Assembly (NCBI RefSeq): GCF_022842145.1
Contig: NZ_JALHQD010000001.1
Location: forward strand, 440,127-504,126
DNA from: Tabrizicola sp.
GTDB taxonomy: Bacteria; Pseudomonadota; Alphaproteobacteria; Rhodobacterales; Rhodobacteraceae
Reading direction: 5' to 3'
DNA length: 64,000 nt
Position numbers and translations under genes: made by a program
The notes under the pieces: generated by a model
Told to the model about the DNA's origin: nothing
The model's database searches: none
The model's input: only the letters and a program-made list of their open reading frames with translations
Shown here: piece by piece, positions 54,916 to 63,253 of the stretch
Layout: the number at the start of each line of letters is the position of its first letter
Position numbering within the stretch: position 1 is the first letter of the stretch

Positions 54916-56622
54916 TTAGAACAGGAAGTAGCGCTGCGCCAGCGGCAGCGCGGTCGCAGGGGCGCAGGTGATGACTTCGCCATCGGCGCGGACTTCGTAG
55001 GTCTCGGGGTGGATCTCGACCTTCGGGGTGGCGGAGTTGTGGATCATGTCGCGCTTGTTGACCGCGCGGGTGTTCTCGACCGCCACTGTCGCTTTGGCGA
55101 TGCCCAGCTTTGACCGCAGGTCGTCCTCCTGCGCGGCCTTCGAGACGAACACCACCGCCGAGCGTTCCACTGCCCGCCCCAAGGCCCCGAACATCGGGCG
55201 GGAATACATCGGCTGGACGGGGATCGACCCGTTCGGGTCGCCCATCTGCGCCACGGTGATCATGCCGCCGATCAGCACCATCTCGGGCTTGGCCCCGAAG
55301 AAGGCGGGGTTCCACAGCACCAGATCGGCGCGCTTGCCCACCTCGACGCTGCCGATGTGCTGGCTGATCCCGTGCACGATGGCCGGGTTGATCGTGTACT
55401 TCGCGATATAGCGCCGGACGCGCAGATTGTCGTTCTGCCCCACCTCGCCCGCCAACCGCCCGCGCTGCTGGCGCATCTTGTGGGCGGTCTGCCAGGTGCG
55501 GGTGATCACCTCGCCCACCCGGCCCATCGCCTGGCTGTCCGAGGAAATGACTGAAAACGCCCCCATGTCATGCAGCACATCCTCGGCCGCGATCGTCTCG
55601 CGCCGGATGCGGCTTTCGGCGAAGGCCACGTCTTCGGGGATGCGCTTGTCGAGGTGGTGGCAGACCATCAGCATGTCGAGATGCTCTTCCACGGTGTTCA
55701 CCGTGTAGGGCATCGTCGGGTTGGTCGAGGACGGCAGCACGTTCTGCCAGCCCACCACCTTCATGATGTCCGGCGCATGGCCCCCGCCAGCACCTTCGGT
55801 ATGGAAGGCGTGGATCGTGCGGCCCTTGAAGGCGGCCAGGGTGTTCTCGACGAAGCCGGATTCGTTCAGCGTGTCGGTGTGGATCATCACCTGCACGTCC
55901 ATCTGGTCGGCCACGCCCAGACAGCAGTCGATGGCGCCGGGGGTCGTCCCCCAATCCTCATGCAACTTCAAGGCCGCCGCCCCGCCACGCACCTGCTCCA
56001 CCAGCGCCTCGGGCAGGGAAGCATTGCCCTTTCCGGCAAAGGCCAGGTTCATCGGCAGCGCATCCGCCGCCTGGATCATTCGCCCCAGATGCCACGGGCC
56101 GGGCGTGCAGGTCGTGGCCAAGGTGCCGTGCGCCGGGCCGGTGCCGCCTCCCAACATCGTGGTGATGCCAGAGTGCAGTGCGTCCTCCACCTGCTGCGGG
56201 CAGATGAAGTGGATATGCGCGTCCATCCCTCCGGCGGTCAGGATGCGCCCTTCGCCCGCGATGATCTCGGTTCCCGGCCCGATGATGATCGTCACCCCGG
56301 TCTGCGTATCCGGGTTCCCCGCCTTGCCGATGGCCGCGATCAGCCCGTCGCGCAAACCGACGTCCGCCTTGTAGATGCCGGAGTGGTCGATGATCAGCGC
56401 GTTGGTGATCACCGTGTCCACCGCGCCACCGGCACGGGAGACCTGGGACTGCCCCATCCCGTCGCGGATCACCTTGCCGCCGCCGAACTTCACCTCTTCC
56501 CCATAGGTGGTCAGGTCCCGCTCCACCTCGACGATCAGGTCGGTGTCGCCCAGGCGCAGCCGATCCCCGGTGGTGGGGCCGTACATGCTGGCATAGGTCT
56601 GGCGGCTGATCAGTGCGGGCAT
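54916..56622 (-). CDS. ureC: Urease alpha subunit UreC
   Basis: 568 residues. All active-site parts are present: His136 and His138 (DAHIHF), Lys219 that becomes carbamylated (LKLHEDWG), His248, His274 ([16 protein letters not shown]), and the flap MVCHHLD with Cys321 and His322. The enzyme hydrolyses urea to ammonia and carbamate at a di-nickel centre in the cytoplasm. ATG 56622; seven bases separate it from the preceding small gene. Confidence 0.98.
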   Translation of the reverse strand: MPALISRQTYASMYGPTTGDRLRLGDTDLIVEVERDLTTYGEEVKFGGGKVIRDGMGQSQVSRAGGAVDTVITNALIIDHSGIYKADVGLRDGLIAAIGKAGNPDTQTGVTIIIGPGTEIIAGEGRILTAGGMDAHIHFICPQQVEDALHSGITTMLGGGTGPAHGTLATTCTPGPWHLGRMIQAADALPMNLAFAGKGNASLPEALVEQVRGGAAALKLHEDWGTTPGAIDCCLGVADQMDVQVMIHTDTLNESGFVENTLAAFKGRTIHAFHTEGAGGGHAPDIMKVVGWQNVLPSSTNPTMPYTVNTVEEHLDMLMVCHHLDKRIPEDVAFAESRIRRETIAAEDVLHDMGAFSVISSDSQAMGRVGEVITRTWQTAHKMRQQRGRLAGEVGQNDNLRVRRYIAKYTINPAIVHGISQHIGSVEVGKRADLVLWNPAFFGAKPEMVLIGGMITVAQMGDPNGSIPVQPMYSRPMFGALGRAVERSAVVFVSKAAQEDDLRSKLGIAKATVAVENTRAVNKRDMIHNSATPKVEIHPETYEVRADGEVITCAPATALPLAQRYFLF

Positions 56623-56629
56623 CGTGACC

Positions 56630-56944
56630 TCAGGGTTTGCCGGGGCCGCGACGGGCCAGGCGCTTGACGTTGGACTTTGTGGTGCGGGCGACAGGCCGCA
56701 GCGCGGCTTCGGCGATCAGGGCGGGGGACTTGCCCGACATGATGGCTCGCGACGTGGCAAAGGCCGAGGCGCTGACGGCCGAGACCTTCTCGGACGACAT
56801 GCGGGCGTTCTCGCTGGGCAGGACACGCCAGAAACCGGCCATGCCCATCATCCGCATGCCGATCACCATCTGCGCTTCCACCAGCATCATGCCCGTCTTC
56901 ATCGACAGGTCGATCATCTGGGTCGGGGTCATTATCGGGTACAT
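56630..56944 (-). CDS. Small Met-rich phasin-like protein in the urease operon
   Basis: 104 residues. The first 35 residues hold 11 methionines in an amphipathic helix ([21 protein letters not shown]), followed by [20 protein letters not shown], a phasin-like E-K-A pattern, and a strongly basic tail ([19 protein letters not shown]). It resembles small Rhodobacterales proteins loosely annotated as antifreeze or phasin-like; I cannot confirm a function. GGAGAG lies ahead of ATG 56944. It is the gene directly before ureC. Confidence 0.65.
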   Translation of the reverse strand: MYPIMTPTQMIDLSMKTGMMLVEAQMVIGMRMMGMAGFWRVLPSENARMSSEKVSAVSASAFATSRAIMSGKSPALIAEAALRPVARTTKSNVKRLARRGPGKP

Positions 56945-57074
56945 TGCGCTCTCTCCTTGAACCAGTCACCAACCCGCGCCGTGGTGGCGGCGGGCGGACG
57001 GGCAAAGGGGTAACGCCGTATGATGGCGGACATGCTGCGAGCGCCGGTCACTTCTTGGTGTCCGTCGGGATCAG

Positions 57075-57470
57075 TCATGCCTTGAACCTTTCATCGACCG
57101 GGATCGACAGCGCGGTGGCCAGGGCATTGGTCTGGCTGGCCATAGCAATGACCGCCAGAAGCTCGCCATGCATGGCGGGGGTCATGCCCTTGGCCCTTGC
57201 GGCGGCCGTGTGGGAGTGGACGCAGTAGTCGCAGCCGTTGGCGGTGGAGACGGCGACGTAGATCAGTTCCTTCACCAAGGGGTCCAGCGCGCCGGGGGAC
57301 ATGACGGTTTGCACACGGTCCCACGTGGCTTTCAGCGTGGCCGGGTCATGCGCCAGAGCGCGCCAGAAGTTGTTGACGTAGTCCGTCTGCCGCTTGGCGC
57401 GGATGTCGTCGAAGACAGCGAGGGCTTCCGCCCCCGCCTCCCCGTCGTTCAGAAGCGAAACGACCGGCAT
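57075..57470 (-). CDS. Carboxymuconolactone decarboxylase / AhpD-like protein
   Basis: 131 residues. KELIYVAVSTANGCDYCVHSHTAAARAKG (in part) holds the CxxC-x3-His motif of the AhpD/CMD family, giving either a disulfide reductase-type peroxidase activity or a lactone decarboxylase. The CxxCH spacing with a preceding Glu favours the AhpD redox type. It overlaps the cyclase gene by one base (TGATG) inside the urease operon. Confidence 0.88.
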   Translation of the reverse strand: MPVVSLLNDGEAGAEALAVFDDIRAKRQTDYVNNFWRALAHDPATLKATWDRVQTVMSPGALDPLVKELIYVAVSTANGCDYCVHSHTAAARAKGMTPAMHGELLAVIAMASQTNALATALSIPVDERFKA

Positions 57471-58285
57471 CAGACCACCGCCATCACGCGGGCCGGTCCG
57501 CCGGTGCCCTGTTTGTGCTTCGGCGCGCCGATGAACACGGTCGCTCCGGTGGGGGGCAACTGGTCAAGGTTCGCCATGTTCTCGATCCCGAAGCGGCCGC
57601 CGGGAAGCCACGAGAAATGCACGGCAAAATCGGGCGAATTGCCGGGGTCCAGCGAAAGGGTGTCGACCCCGATGCAGGCCACGTCCAGCCCGGCCAGCAT
57701 GTCCGTCGCGGCCTTGGAAAAGCCGGGGAAGGCCAGCTTGCCATCGGGCGTGTTGCGGAACGAGGGATCGGCGACCTTGGCGGCCCAGCCGGAGTGCATC
57801 GCCACGCATGACCCGGCGGGGATGTCGCCGTTGGCAGAGACCCAGGTCTCGATATCGGCGGGTTCCACCATCGCGTTCGGATCTTCGGCGGCCTTGGCGG
57901 TCAGGTCCAGCACACAAAGCGGGCAGACCAGTTTCTCGGGCGCAAGATCGGCAACAGAAGTGCCGTCCTCAGTGAAGTGCAGGGGCGCGTCGATGTGGGT
58001 GCCGGTGTGCTCATAGATCGTGAGCTTCCACAGCTGGTAGCCGTTGCCCTCGAACTTCACGGCGGGCTCGTAAAGGATGCCCGGATTGCCATCGAAGGTC
58101 GGGAAGGCGCCGTCATAGGCGTGGGTCAGGTCCACGACCTTCCCCGACGCCTGGGCAAGCGCGGGCTTCGCGGTGGTCAGGCCGGTGGCGACCACGGCGG
58201 CGGTCGTGACAGCAGCCCCGGTAAAAAGCGCACGGCGGGACAGCATGGAAGACTTGATGTTCTCGATCAGGCAGGCGTCACACAT
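57470..58285 (-). CDS. Cyclase family protein (kynurenine formamidase-like), exported
   Basis: 271 residues. A cytoplasmic stub (MCDACLIENIKSS) precedes SRRALFTGAAVTTAAVVATG, a Tat-like signal that ends LALAQASG or similar. The mature part is PF04199: VVDLTHAYDGAFPTFDG, HTGTHIDAPLHF (the HxGTHxDxPxH metal motif) and HSGWAAK. Such enzymes hydrolyse amides or lactones with a metal, as in N-formylkynurenine; the real substrate here is not known. Lies between ureB and ureC. Confidence 0.88.
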   Translation of the reverse strand: MCDACLIENIKSSMLSRRALFTGAAVTTAAVVATGLTTAKPALAQASGKVVDLTHAYDGAFPTFDGNPGILYEPAVKFEGNGYQLWKLTIYEHTGTHIDAPLHFTEDGTSVADLAPEKLVCPLCVLDLTAKAAEDPNAMVEPADIETWVSANGDIPAGSCVAMHSGWAAKVADPSFRNTPDGKLAFPGFSKAATDMLAGLDVACIGVDTLSLDPGNSPDFAVHFSWLPGGRFGIENMANLDQLPPTGATVFIGAPKHKQGTGGPARVMAVV

Positions 58286-58348
58286 GGGATTCTATCTCCG
58301 GTTGCAGGAAATCCCACCGTCCGCCCAGCCTGCCCGTCACGTCAAGCA

Positions 58349-58657
58349 TCATCCCAAGGGCCCCATCACCTGCTGATTGAACCCGTAGACCACCCGCGCG
58401 CCGCCGTAGGGCACCAGCCGGACTTCGCGGCTTTGCCCCGGCTCGAAGCGCACTGCCGTTCCGGCCGCAATGTCCAGCCGCTGGCCCCGCGCCGCATCCC
58501 GGTCGAACGACAGCGCGCCGTTCGTTTCGGCAAAGTGGTAGTGGCTGCCGACCTGCACCGGACGGTCGCCCGTATTGGCCACCATCAGCACGGTGACGGG
58601 CTGGCCCGCGTTCAACTCGATGTCGCCCTCGGCGGCAAGGATTTCGCCCGGAATCAT
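58349..58657 (-). CDS. ureB: Urease beta subunit UreB
   Basis: 102 residues, standard. [31 protein letters not shown] and [16 protein letters not shown] are diagnostic. UreB packs against UreA and UreC in the (ABC)3 urease trimer. Its ATG overlaps the stop of the upstream microprotein gene (ATGA), so the two are coupled. 63 bases separate it from the cyclase gene. Confidence 0.97.
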   Translation of the reverse strand: MIPGEILAAEGDIELNAGQPVTVLMVANTGDRPVQVGSHYHFAETNGALSFDRDAARGQRLDIAAGTAVRFEPGQSREVRLVPYGGARVVYGFNQQVMGPLG

Positions 58658-58827
58658 GACCGCGCCCAGCGGTATAGCGCATAGCCCAGAACGCCCACGA
58701 CGACGGCGATCATCGCCAGGTGGTCGGGCTCGGTCAGCAGGTGGGGGAGTCCCGTGGCGTGATGGTCGCCGGGATGGGCAAGTACCGCGGACGGCGCCAG
58801 GGCGAAAGCGGTGCAGAGCTTCTTCAT
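58654..58827 (-). CDS. 57-residue HupE/UreJ-like microprotein in the urease operon
   Basis: Too short to have been listed among the obvious frames, but clearly coding: it starts at ATG 58827 with AGAGG ahead, ends with a TGA overlapping the ureB start, and sits between ureA and ure[21 protein letters not shown] is a signal peptide; the mature end is a short His/Asp-rich segment ([20 protein letters not shown]) and one membrane helix ([15 protein letters not shown]). The AH-x-G...H...DHLAM pattern matches the first helix of HupE/UreJ nickel permeases, but the other helices are absent. Confidence 0.8.
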   Translation of the reverse strand: MKKLCTAFALAPSAVLAHPGDHHATGLPHLLTEPDHLAMIAVVVGVLGYALYRWARS

Positions 58828-58839
58828 GGAACGGACCTC

Positions 58840-59142
58840 TCAGCGGATCGGGTGGTGGACGGTGACCAGCTTGGTCCCATCGGGAAACGTGGCTTCGACC
58901 TGGACCGAATGGATCATCTCGGGGATGCCGGACATGCACTGGTCGGCGGTGATGACATGCGCGCCCGCCTCCATGAGGTCTGCGACCGAACGGCCATCGC
59001 GGGCGCCTTCGACGACAAAGTCGGTGATCAGCGCCACGGCCTCGGGGTGGTTCAGCTTGACGCCACGCGCCAGGCGACCGCGGGCGACCATCGCCGCGAC
59101 GCTGACCAACAGCTTTTCCCGTTCGCGCGGGGTCAGGTTCAT
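58840..59142 (-). CDS. ureA: Urease gamma subunit UreA
   Basis: 100 residues. [42 protein letters not shown] and [28 protein letters not shown] (in parts) are exact family signatures. AAGGA lies eight bases before ATG 59142. Followed after 12 bases by the microprotein gene. Confidence 0.98.
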   Translation of the reverse strand: MNLTPREREKLLVSVAAMVARGRLARGVKLNHPEAVALITDFVVEGARDGRSVADLMEAGAHVITADQCMSGIPEMIHSVQVEATFPDGTKLVTVHHPIR

Positions 59143-59152
59143 CTCATATTCC

Positions 59153-59965
59153 TTACATCTGCCAGACGCGCGGCACCGGCGCATCGCGCAGGACCGCAAG
59201 AAGCCGCAGGATCTGCCGCCGCAAGGGCCAGCCATCCGCCGCCATCAACCGAACCGTCAGTTTGCCATCGAAGCCCGACGCCCCGGCAATGACGCCGGGT
59301 TCGTCCAGAACCGCACCCACCGCGGACAAAGCCGCCTCTGCGCCCTGCCCGACCAGGGCCAGCGAGGCGAAGGCCCGCGCGCCCTGCAACACGCCTGTCC
59401 CGGCGACCAGCGCCGCATCGGTCAGCCGCAGCGGCTCGTAAAGCACGGGGGTCCCCTCGCGCAGCACCTTGCGGCGGTCGGTCAGGCTCAGGGTCCGGAC
59501 CGTCTCGCCCATCGCGGCGCGCCCCAGCAAGACGGCCTCCATCAGCAGGCAGGAGGCACCCTTGCCCAGGGTGATGGTGGTGGCGCGGTCCAGCGCGGAA
59601 TGATCGAACAGGATCGTCTCTTGCGGCAGCCAGTCCAGGTGACCGCCCGCCCCGACCTCGTGGTCGATCAGGACACGCGCCACGCCATCGTTGCTGCGAT
59701 AGGCGCGCTCGGCGGTCTGGGTGGTGGCGGTGACCCGGCAACCAGCCTCCAGCGTCAGCCCGAAGGCAAGCCTGTCGCCGCCGGTCATCCCGCCGGAGGT
59801 ATTCAGGAAAACCACCTCGGGTCCCAAGGCCGTCGGGTGCACGAAAGCCTTGGCCGAACCCGACTGGTGCAGGCCGGCCAGACGCGTCCAGGCCCCGGTC
59901 CTGCGAAAGGACAGGCGGGCAGCGCCTTTGCTGCGTTCCGGAAGCAGGGCGGGACAGGCAGTCAT
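59153..59965 (-). CDS. ureD: Urease accessory protein UreD
   Basis: 270 residues. [42 protein letters not shown] and [14 protein letters not shown] are UreD hallmarks. UreD binds apo-urease first and recruits UreFG for nickel insertion. The frame is open upstream, but AGAAGG six bases before ATG 59965 decides the start. First gene of the urease operon. Confidence 0.96.
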   Translation of the reverse strand: MTACPALLPERSKGAARLSFRRTGAWTRLAGLHQSGSAKAFVHPTALGPEVVFLNTSGGMTGGDRLAFGLTLEAGCRVTATTQTAERAYRSNDGVARVLIDHEVGAGGHLDWLPQETILFDHSALDRATTITLGKGASCLLMEAVLLGRAAMGETVRTLSLTDRRKVLREGTPVLYEPLRLTDAALVAGTGVLQGARAFASLALVGQGAEAALSAVGAVLDEPGVIAGASGFDGKLTVRLMAADGWPLRRQILRLLAVLRDAPVPRVWQM

Positions 59966-60243
59966 GTGGGCCTTCTGCGGTTTCGCCCCAGAGCTACGTG
60001 CTTGCAGCCCTGCGGTCTTTCGCGATCCGGTCCCGAAGGTGACCTGCGTTGACCGAACCCGCCCCTGTGATGAAAAATTGGGCTTGCTGGGCAAGAATCC
60101 ATCAAAGCCGGAACGTCGCGAGCCAAACCTTCCCACGTGGCAACGTCAGGTTGTCGATTTCCGCGCCGCTTATGGCGGAGGTTTAGCTTGATCAGCCGCC
60201 AAATGTTGTGAAACTGACCCCAATAACAAAAGGGAGGCGAGCT
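59966..60243. other. Divergent promoter region, ureD / histidine kinase
   Basis: 278 bases with no gene. It must contain promoters for the urease operon (minus) and the kinase gene (plus). I saw no operator I could name. Confidence 0.4.
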
Positions 60244-61929
60244 ATGCGGCTAAAGTCGCTTTCGTCCCGTCTGTTCGTCGTAACGGCCGTCGCCCTTTTG
60301 CCCGCCGTGGCAATTGCGATCGCCAATATCATCACGATTCAGCGCGACCGCATCACCGAACTCCACGGCGATGCGATGCGCACGGCCGAGCTTGTGTCGC
60401 TGGAAGTCGAGCAGACCTTTGCGGGTCTGGAAAGCGTGCTGCGGACCCTTGCCGCGGCGCCGGTCGTGCGGAACGCGAATGGTCCCGCCTGTTCGGCACT
60501 TCTGGCGGACACCGTGAAGGCAGTTCCTTTCGCTTCGGAACTTTACATCCTGAACGCGGACGGCAGCCTGCGCTGCGGCTCGTCCACGGCAGAGCATCTG
60601 GACCTCGTCTCAAAGGACCTCCTGGCAGAGACCACGACCGAGAACCTGGTGTCCGGCACCTACCAGAAGGATGCCAAAGACGGGGCAGAGCGCCTCCCAG
60701 TCGCTTTACGCATCGGCGGGGGGGGCAATGGCGCCTCCGGCATCGCGTTGGCGCTTGTTGACCTTGCCTGGATGGAAGAAAGGTTGCAGGCGCGATCGAT
60801 GTCCCCGGGCAACTCGTTGACCATTGTGGACCGCAGCGGCACGGTGCTGGCGCGGGTGCCGGACCCGGAGACCTTTGTCGGCACCAAGATCCGACCGGAA
60901 TTCATGCCCTTGCTTGAAGAAACCACCCCGGGTTCGATGGAAATGGTCAGCCGGGATGGCACGCCGCGCATCCTTGGATATTACCCGCCGGCGGTGAATT
61001 CCTCGGGCCTGTACATAAGCGCTGGATATTCGATCGAAGAGGGGCTTGCGACACTGCGTTCGGTGGTGCTTCAGGCGCTGGGCCTTGCGGTTCTGGGCAC
61101 CGTGCTGGTGGCGATGCTGGCGCTTTATACCGCGCGCGTCTTCATAGCCCAGCCGGTGGGGGCGCTGATCGAGACGATCACCGCCTGGAGACGCGGCAAC
61201 ACTGCGGCCCGAACCGGGATGAGCGAGGACAACGGCGAAATCGGCGAAGCGGGTGCGGCGCTGGACGCCTTCCTGTCCGAGGTCATCGCCAACCGTGAAG
61301 CCCGGCAAAAGGCCGACGAAGCCCGCGACCTCATGCGGGACGAACTGGAACACCGCGAGAAGAACCTGTTGGCGACAATCCAGGCCGTTGCCCGCCAAAC
61401 CTTTGCGGACACCGGCAATGACACGGCGCTGCGCGTCTTTTCGGACCGGCTGCACGCCATCAGCGAGGCGAACCGGCTTTTGAAGCAATCCGGCTGGAAA
61501 AGCACCTCGCTGCGGCATCTGATCAGCAACGGCGTCGCCACTTTCATCGGCACCACCCACGACCGGGTCGAGACGAAGGGTCCAGACCTTGTGGTCAAGG
61601 GCAACGTCGCCACCGCCATCGGCATGTCGATCCACGAGCTTTGCACCAACGCGGTGAAATACGGCGCCCTCAGCAATGACACCGGCAAGATCCTGATCGA
61701 ATGGCAGTTGCAGCCGTCGGACAAAGGCCAGGACTTCACGCTGCAATGGACCGAACATGGCGGCCCGCCCGTGACCCGGCCCGAGCGCACCGGCTTTGGG
61801 TCCAAGGTCATCAAGCACGCCCTGTCGGCGCAGACGGGCGGCACGGTCGAAATCATCCATGACCCGGCGGGCCTTGTCTGTCGCCTGACCGCCCCCGCCG
61901 AAGCGGTCGTGGCTCCCGCCGCGGCCTGA
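60244..61929 (+). CDS. Membrane sensor histidine kinase of the HWE type
   Basis: 561 residues. Helix 1 (about 8-28), a periplasmic dCACHE-like sensor (29-275), helix 2 (about 280-303) and a HAMP-like linker. The kinase part has ELEHREKNLLATIQAVARQT with His370 as phosphorylation site, the N-box HELCTNAVKYGALS with His464 and Asn469, the WTEHGGP motif and GFGSKVI, the HWE/HisKA_2 pattern. No response regulator lies next to it. GGGAGGCGAG precedes ATG 60244. Confidence 0.9.
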   Translation: MRLKSLSSRLFVVTAVALLPAVAIAIANIITIQRDRITELHGDAMRTAELVSLEVEQTFAGLESVLRTLAAAPVVRNANGPACSALLADTVKAVPFASELYILNADGSLRCGSSTAEHLDLVSKDLLAETTTENLVSGTYQKDAKDGAERLPVALRIGGGGNGASGIALALVDLAWMEERLQARSMSPGNSLTIVDRSGTVLARVPDPETFVGTKIRPEFMPLLEETTPGSMEMVSRDGTPRILGYYPPAVNSSGLYISAGYSIEEGLATLRSVVLQALGLAVLGTVLVAMLALYTARVFIAQPVGALIETITAWRRGNTAARTGMSEDNGEIGEAGAALDAFLSEVIANREARQKADEARDLMRDELEHREKNLLATIQAVARQTFADTGNDTALRVFSDRLHAISEANRLLKQSGWKSTSLRHLISNGVATFIGTTHDRVETKGPDLVVKGNVATAIGMSIHELCTNAVKYGALSNDTGKILIEWQLQPSDKGQDFTLQWTEHGGPPVTRPERTGFGSKVIKHALSAQTGGTVEIIHDPAGLVCRLTAPAEAVVAPAAA

Positions 61930-61964
61930 CGGAAAGGGGCGACCAAGGCCGCCCCCCGCAGGTA

Positions 61965-62789
61965 TTAGAAGCCGTAAACGATGGCCAGGCTGACCCGGTT
62001 GTCGGTCCGGATCTCGCGTCCCTCGTTGTAGTCAGTGACATAGCTCAGTCGGGTCGACATCACGTCCGTCATCTGGAAGCTGACACCCAGATCATTGTTC
62101 ACCCGCAACGTGTCACCCGAATTCAGCACATCGGTGTCGTTGGTCATGAACACATCGGGCGAGAAGCGGTAGAAGAAGCGCGAGCTGGCGATCACGCCCT
62201 CGTCCGTGTCGCTGTCGCCATCGCCCTCGCGCAGGTAGCTGATGCCAACGCCAGCCTGGACGCGCCAGGTCATGTCTTCCTCGTTGATGACCCGGTAGCC
62301 CGGACCGACCCCGATGAAGGCATCCGTCTCGATGTCGTCTCCCATCGCCAGCCCGTTGATCTCGGCTCGGCCAAGGACGAAGGCGTAGAAACGGTCGTCG
62401 AAGTAATAGTTGGCGTCATAGACGATCAACGTATCTTCCTTGTCCCGCACGCCTTCAGCCTCGGCAAAGTCCAGCGCTATGCCCAGCGTCTGCACCCAAG
62501 GGCCGGTCGCATAGCGCAACCGGGTGCTGACGCTCAGTTCCTGGGACTCGGTGGTCCCAGTCTTGCCCGAATAGGCCAGCGAGGCCGAGCCAGAGAAGCC
62601 CTGCTGTTCTTCGGGATTGCCATAGCGAAAGCGGTCATCGCCGCGCTCGATCTCGTCCGTGGCGGCTTCCTCAAGATCGGTGATGCGGTCGTCGATGTCA
62701 TCGAACCCGGTGATCTCAGTCTGGGCGGTGGCAGTAGCAGCGCAAAGCGCCAGAAGGCTGGCCCCTGCGAGCGCGAGTGTTTTGGTCAT
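61965..62789 (-). CDS. DUF481 (YdiY-like) outer-membrane beta-barrel protein
   Basis: 274 residues with a clear signal peptide (ending ATATAQTE near residue 23). An acidic coiled segment (residues 25-55) is followed by alternating beta strands, with FSGSASLAYSGKTGTTESQELSVSTRL (in part) and an aromatic C-terminal end (AIVYGF), typical of DUF481 barrels. It starts 250 bases from the DUF378 operon. Function unknown. Confidence 0.85.
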   Translation of the reverse strand: MTKTLALAGASLLALCAATATAQTEITGFDDIDDRITDLEEAATDEIERGDDRFRYGNPEEQQGFSGSASLAYSGKTGTTESQELSVSTRLRYATGPWVQTLGIALDFAEAEGVRDKEDTLIVYDANYYFDDRFYAFVLGRAEINGLAMGDDIETDAFIGVGPGYRVINEEDMTWRVQAGVGISYLREGDGDSDTDEGVIASSRFFYRFSPDVFMTNDTDVLNSGDTLRVNNDLGVSFQMTDVMSTRLSYVTDYNEGREIRTDNRVSLAIVYGF

Positions 62790-62940
62790 ATCAAGTCCTT
62801 TCCTGAACGACGGCGACCTGCACCGGGCCTGTACCCCGTGAGCCGTCTCAAAGACCCAACCCGGGGCTGGGGGTGGTGTTCCTGCTCGGATCGAACTCGT
62901 GCTGGATGTGCCATATCTGCACCACCGTTCGATATGGAAA

Positions 62941-62965
62941 GGGGCCCGCCAGGCGGGCCCCTTTT
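62941..62965 (-). terminator. Terminator downstream of the DUF378 gene
   Basis: GGGGCCCGCC (62941-62950) and GGCGGGCCCC (62952-62961) form a perfect 10-bp stem with a one-base spacer, 14 bases beyond the DUF378 stop, and on the plus strand it is followed by TTTT. It closes the katE-DUF378 transcription unit and may serve both strands. Confidence 0.75.
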
Positions 62966-62978
62966 CGCTGCTCCTGGA

Positions 62979-63218
62979 TCACGGCCGGTGGACCGGAGGC
63001 ACCCCCAGGTGATCGCGATGGTCCGACACCAGCCGGGGCAGTGCGAACAGCACGATCAGCGCGGAAATTCCCACCAGAACGTAAACGATCCGGGCCAGAG
63101 GAGAATCCTGGCCGCCGAAAAGCAGCGCCACAAGATCAGTCTGGGCCGCGCCCACGGCCAGCCAGTTCAATCCGCCGACAATCAGCAGGATCAGGGCAAT
63201 CGTCGTCAAAGTCCGCAT
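62979..63218 (-). CDS. DUF378 small membrane protein
   Basis: 79 residues with two hydrophobic helices (about 5-25 and 40-62). IALILLIVGGLNWLAVG and IVYVLVGISAL are the DUF378/YuzA fingerprints. Function unknown; members often sit in stress-related neighbourhoods, here behind a catalase gene. AAAGGAAAC precedes ATG 63218. Confidence 0.9.
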   Translation of the reverse strand: MRTLTTIALILLIVGGLNWLAVGAAQTDLVALLFGGQDSPLARIVYVLVGISALIVLFALPRLVSDHRDHLGVPPVHRP

Positions 63219-63253
63219 TCAGTTTCCTTTCTGGATTGCGAAGTGTCGCCCGT

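Noticed and set aside
56945-57074. A short frame between the CMD gene and the Met-rich gene on the minus strand (starting MSAIIRR)
   Set aside because: It runs without a stop into the Met-rich gene in another frame and shows no recognisable protein; it is most likely leader sequence.
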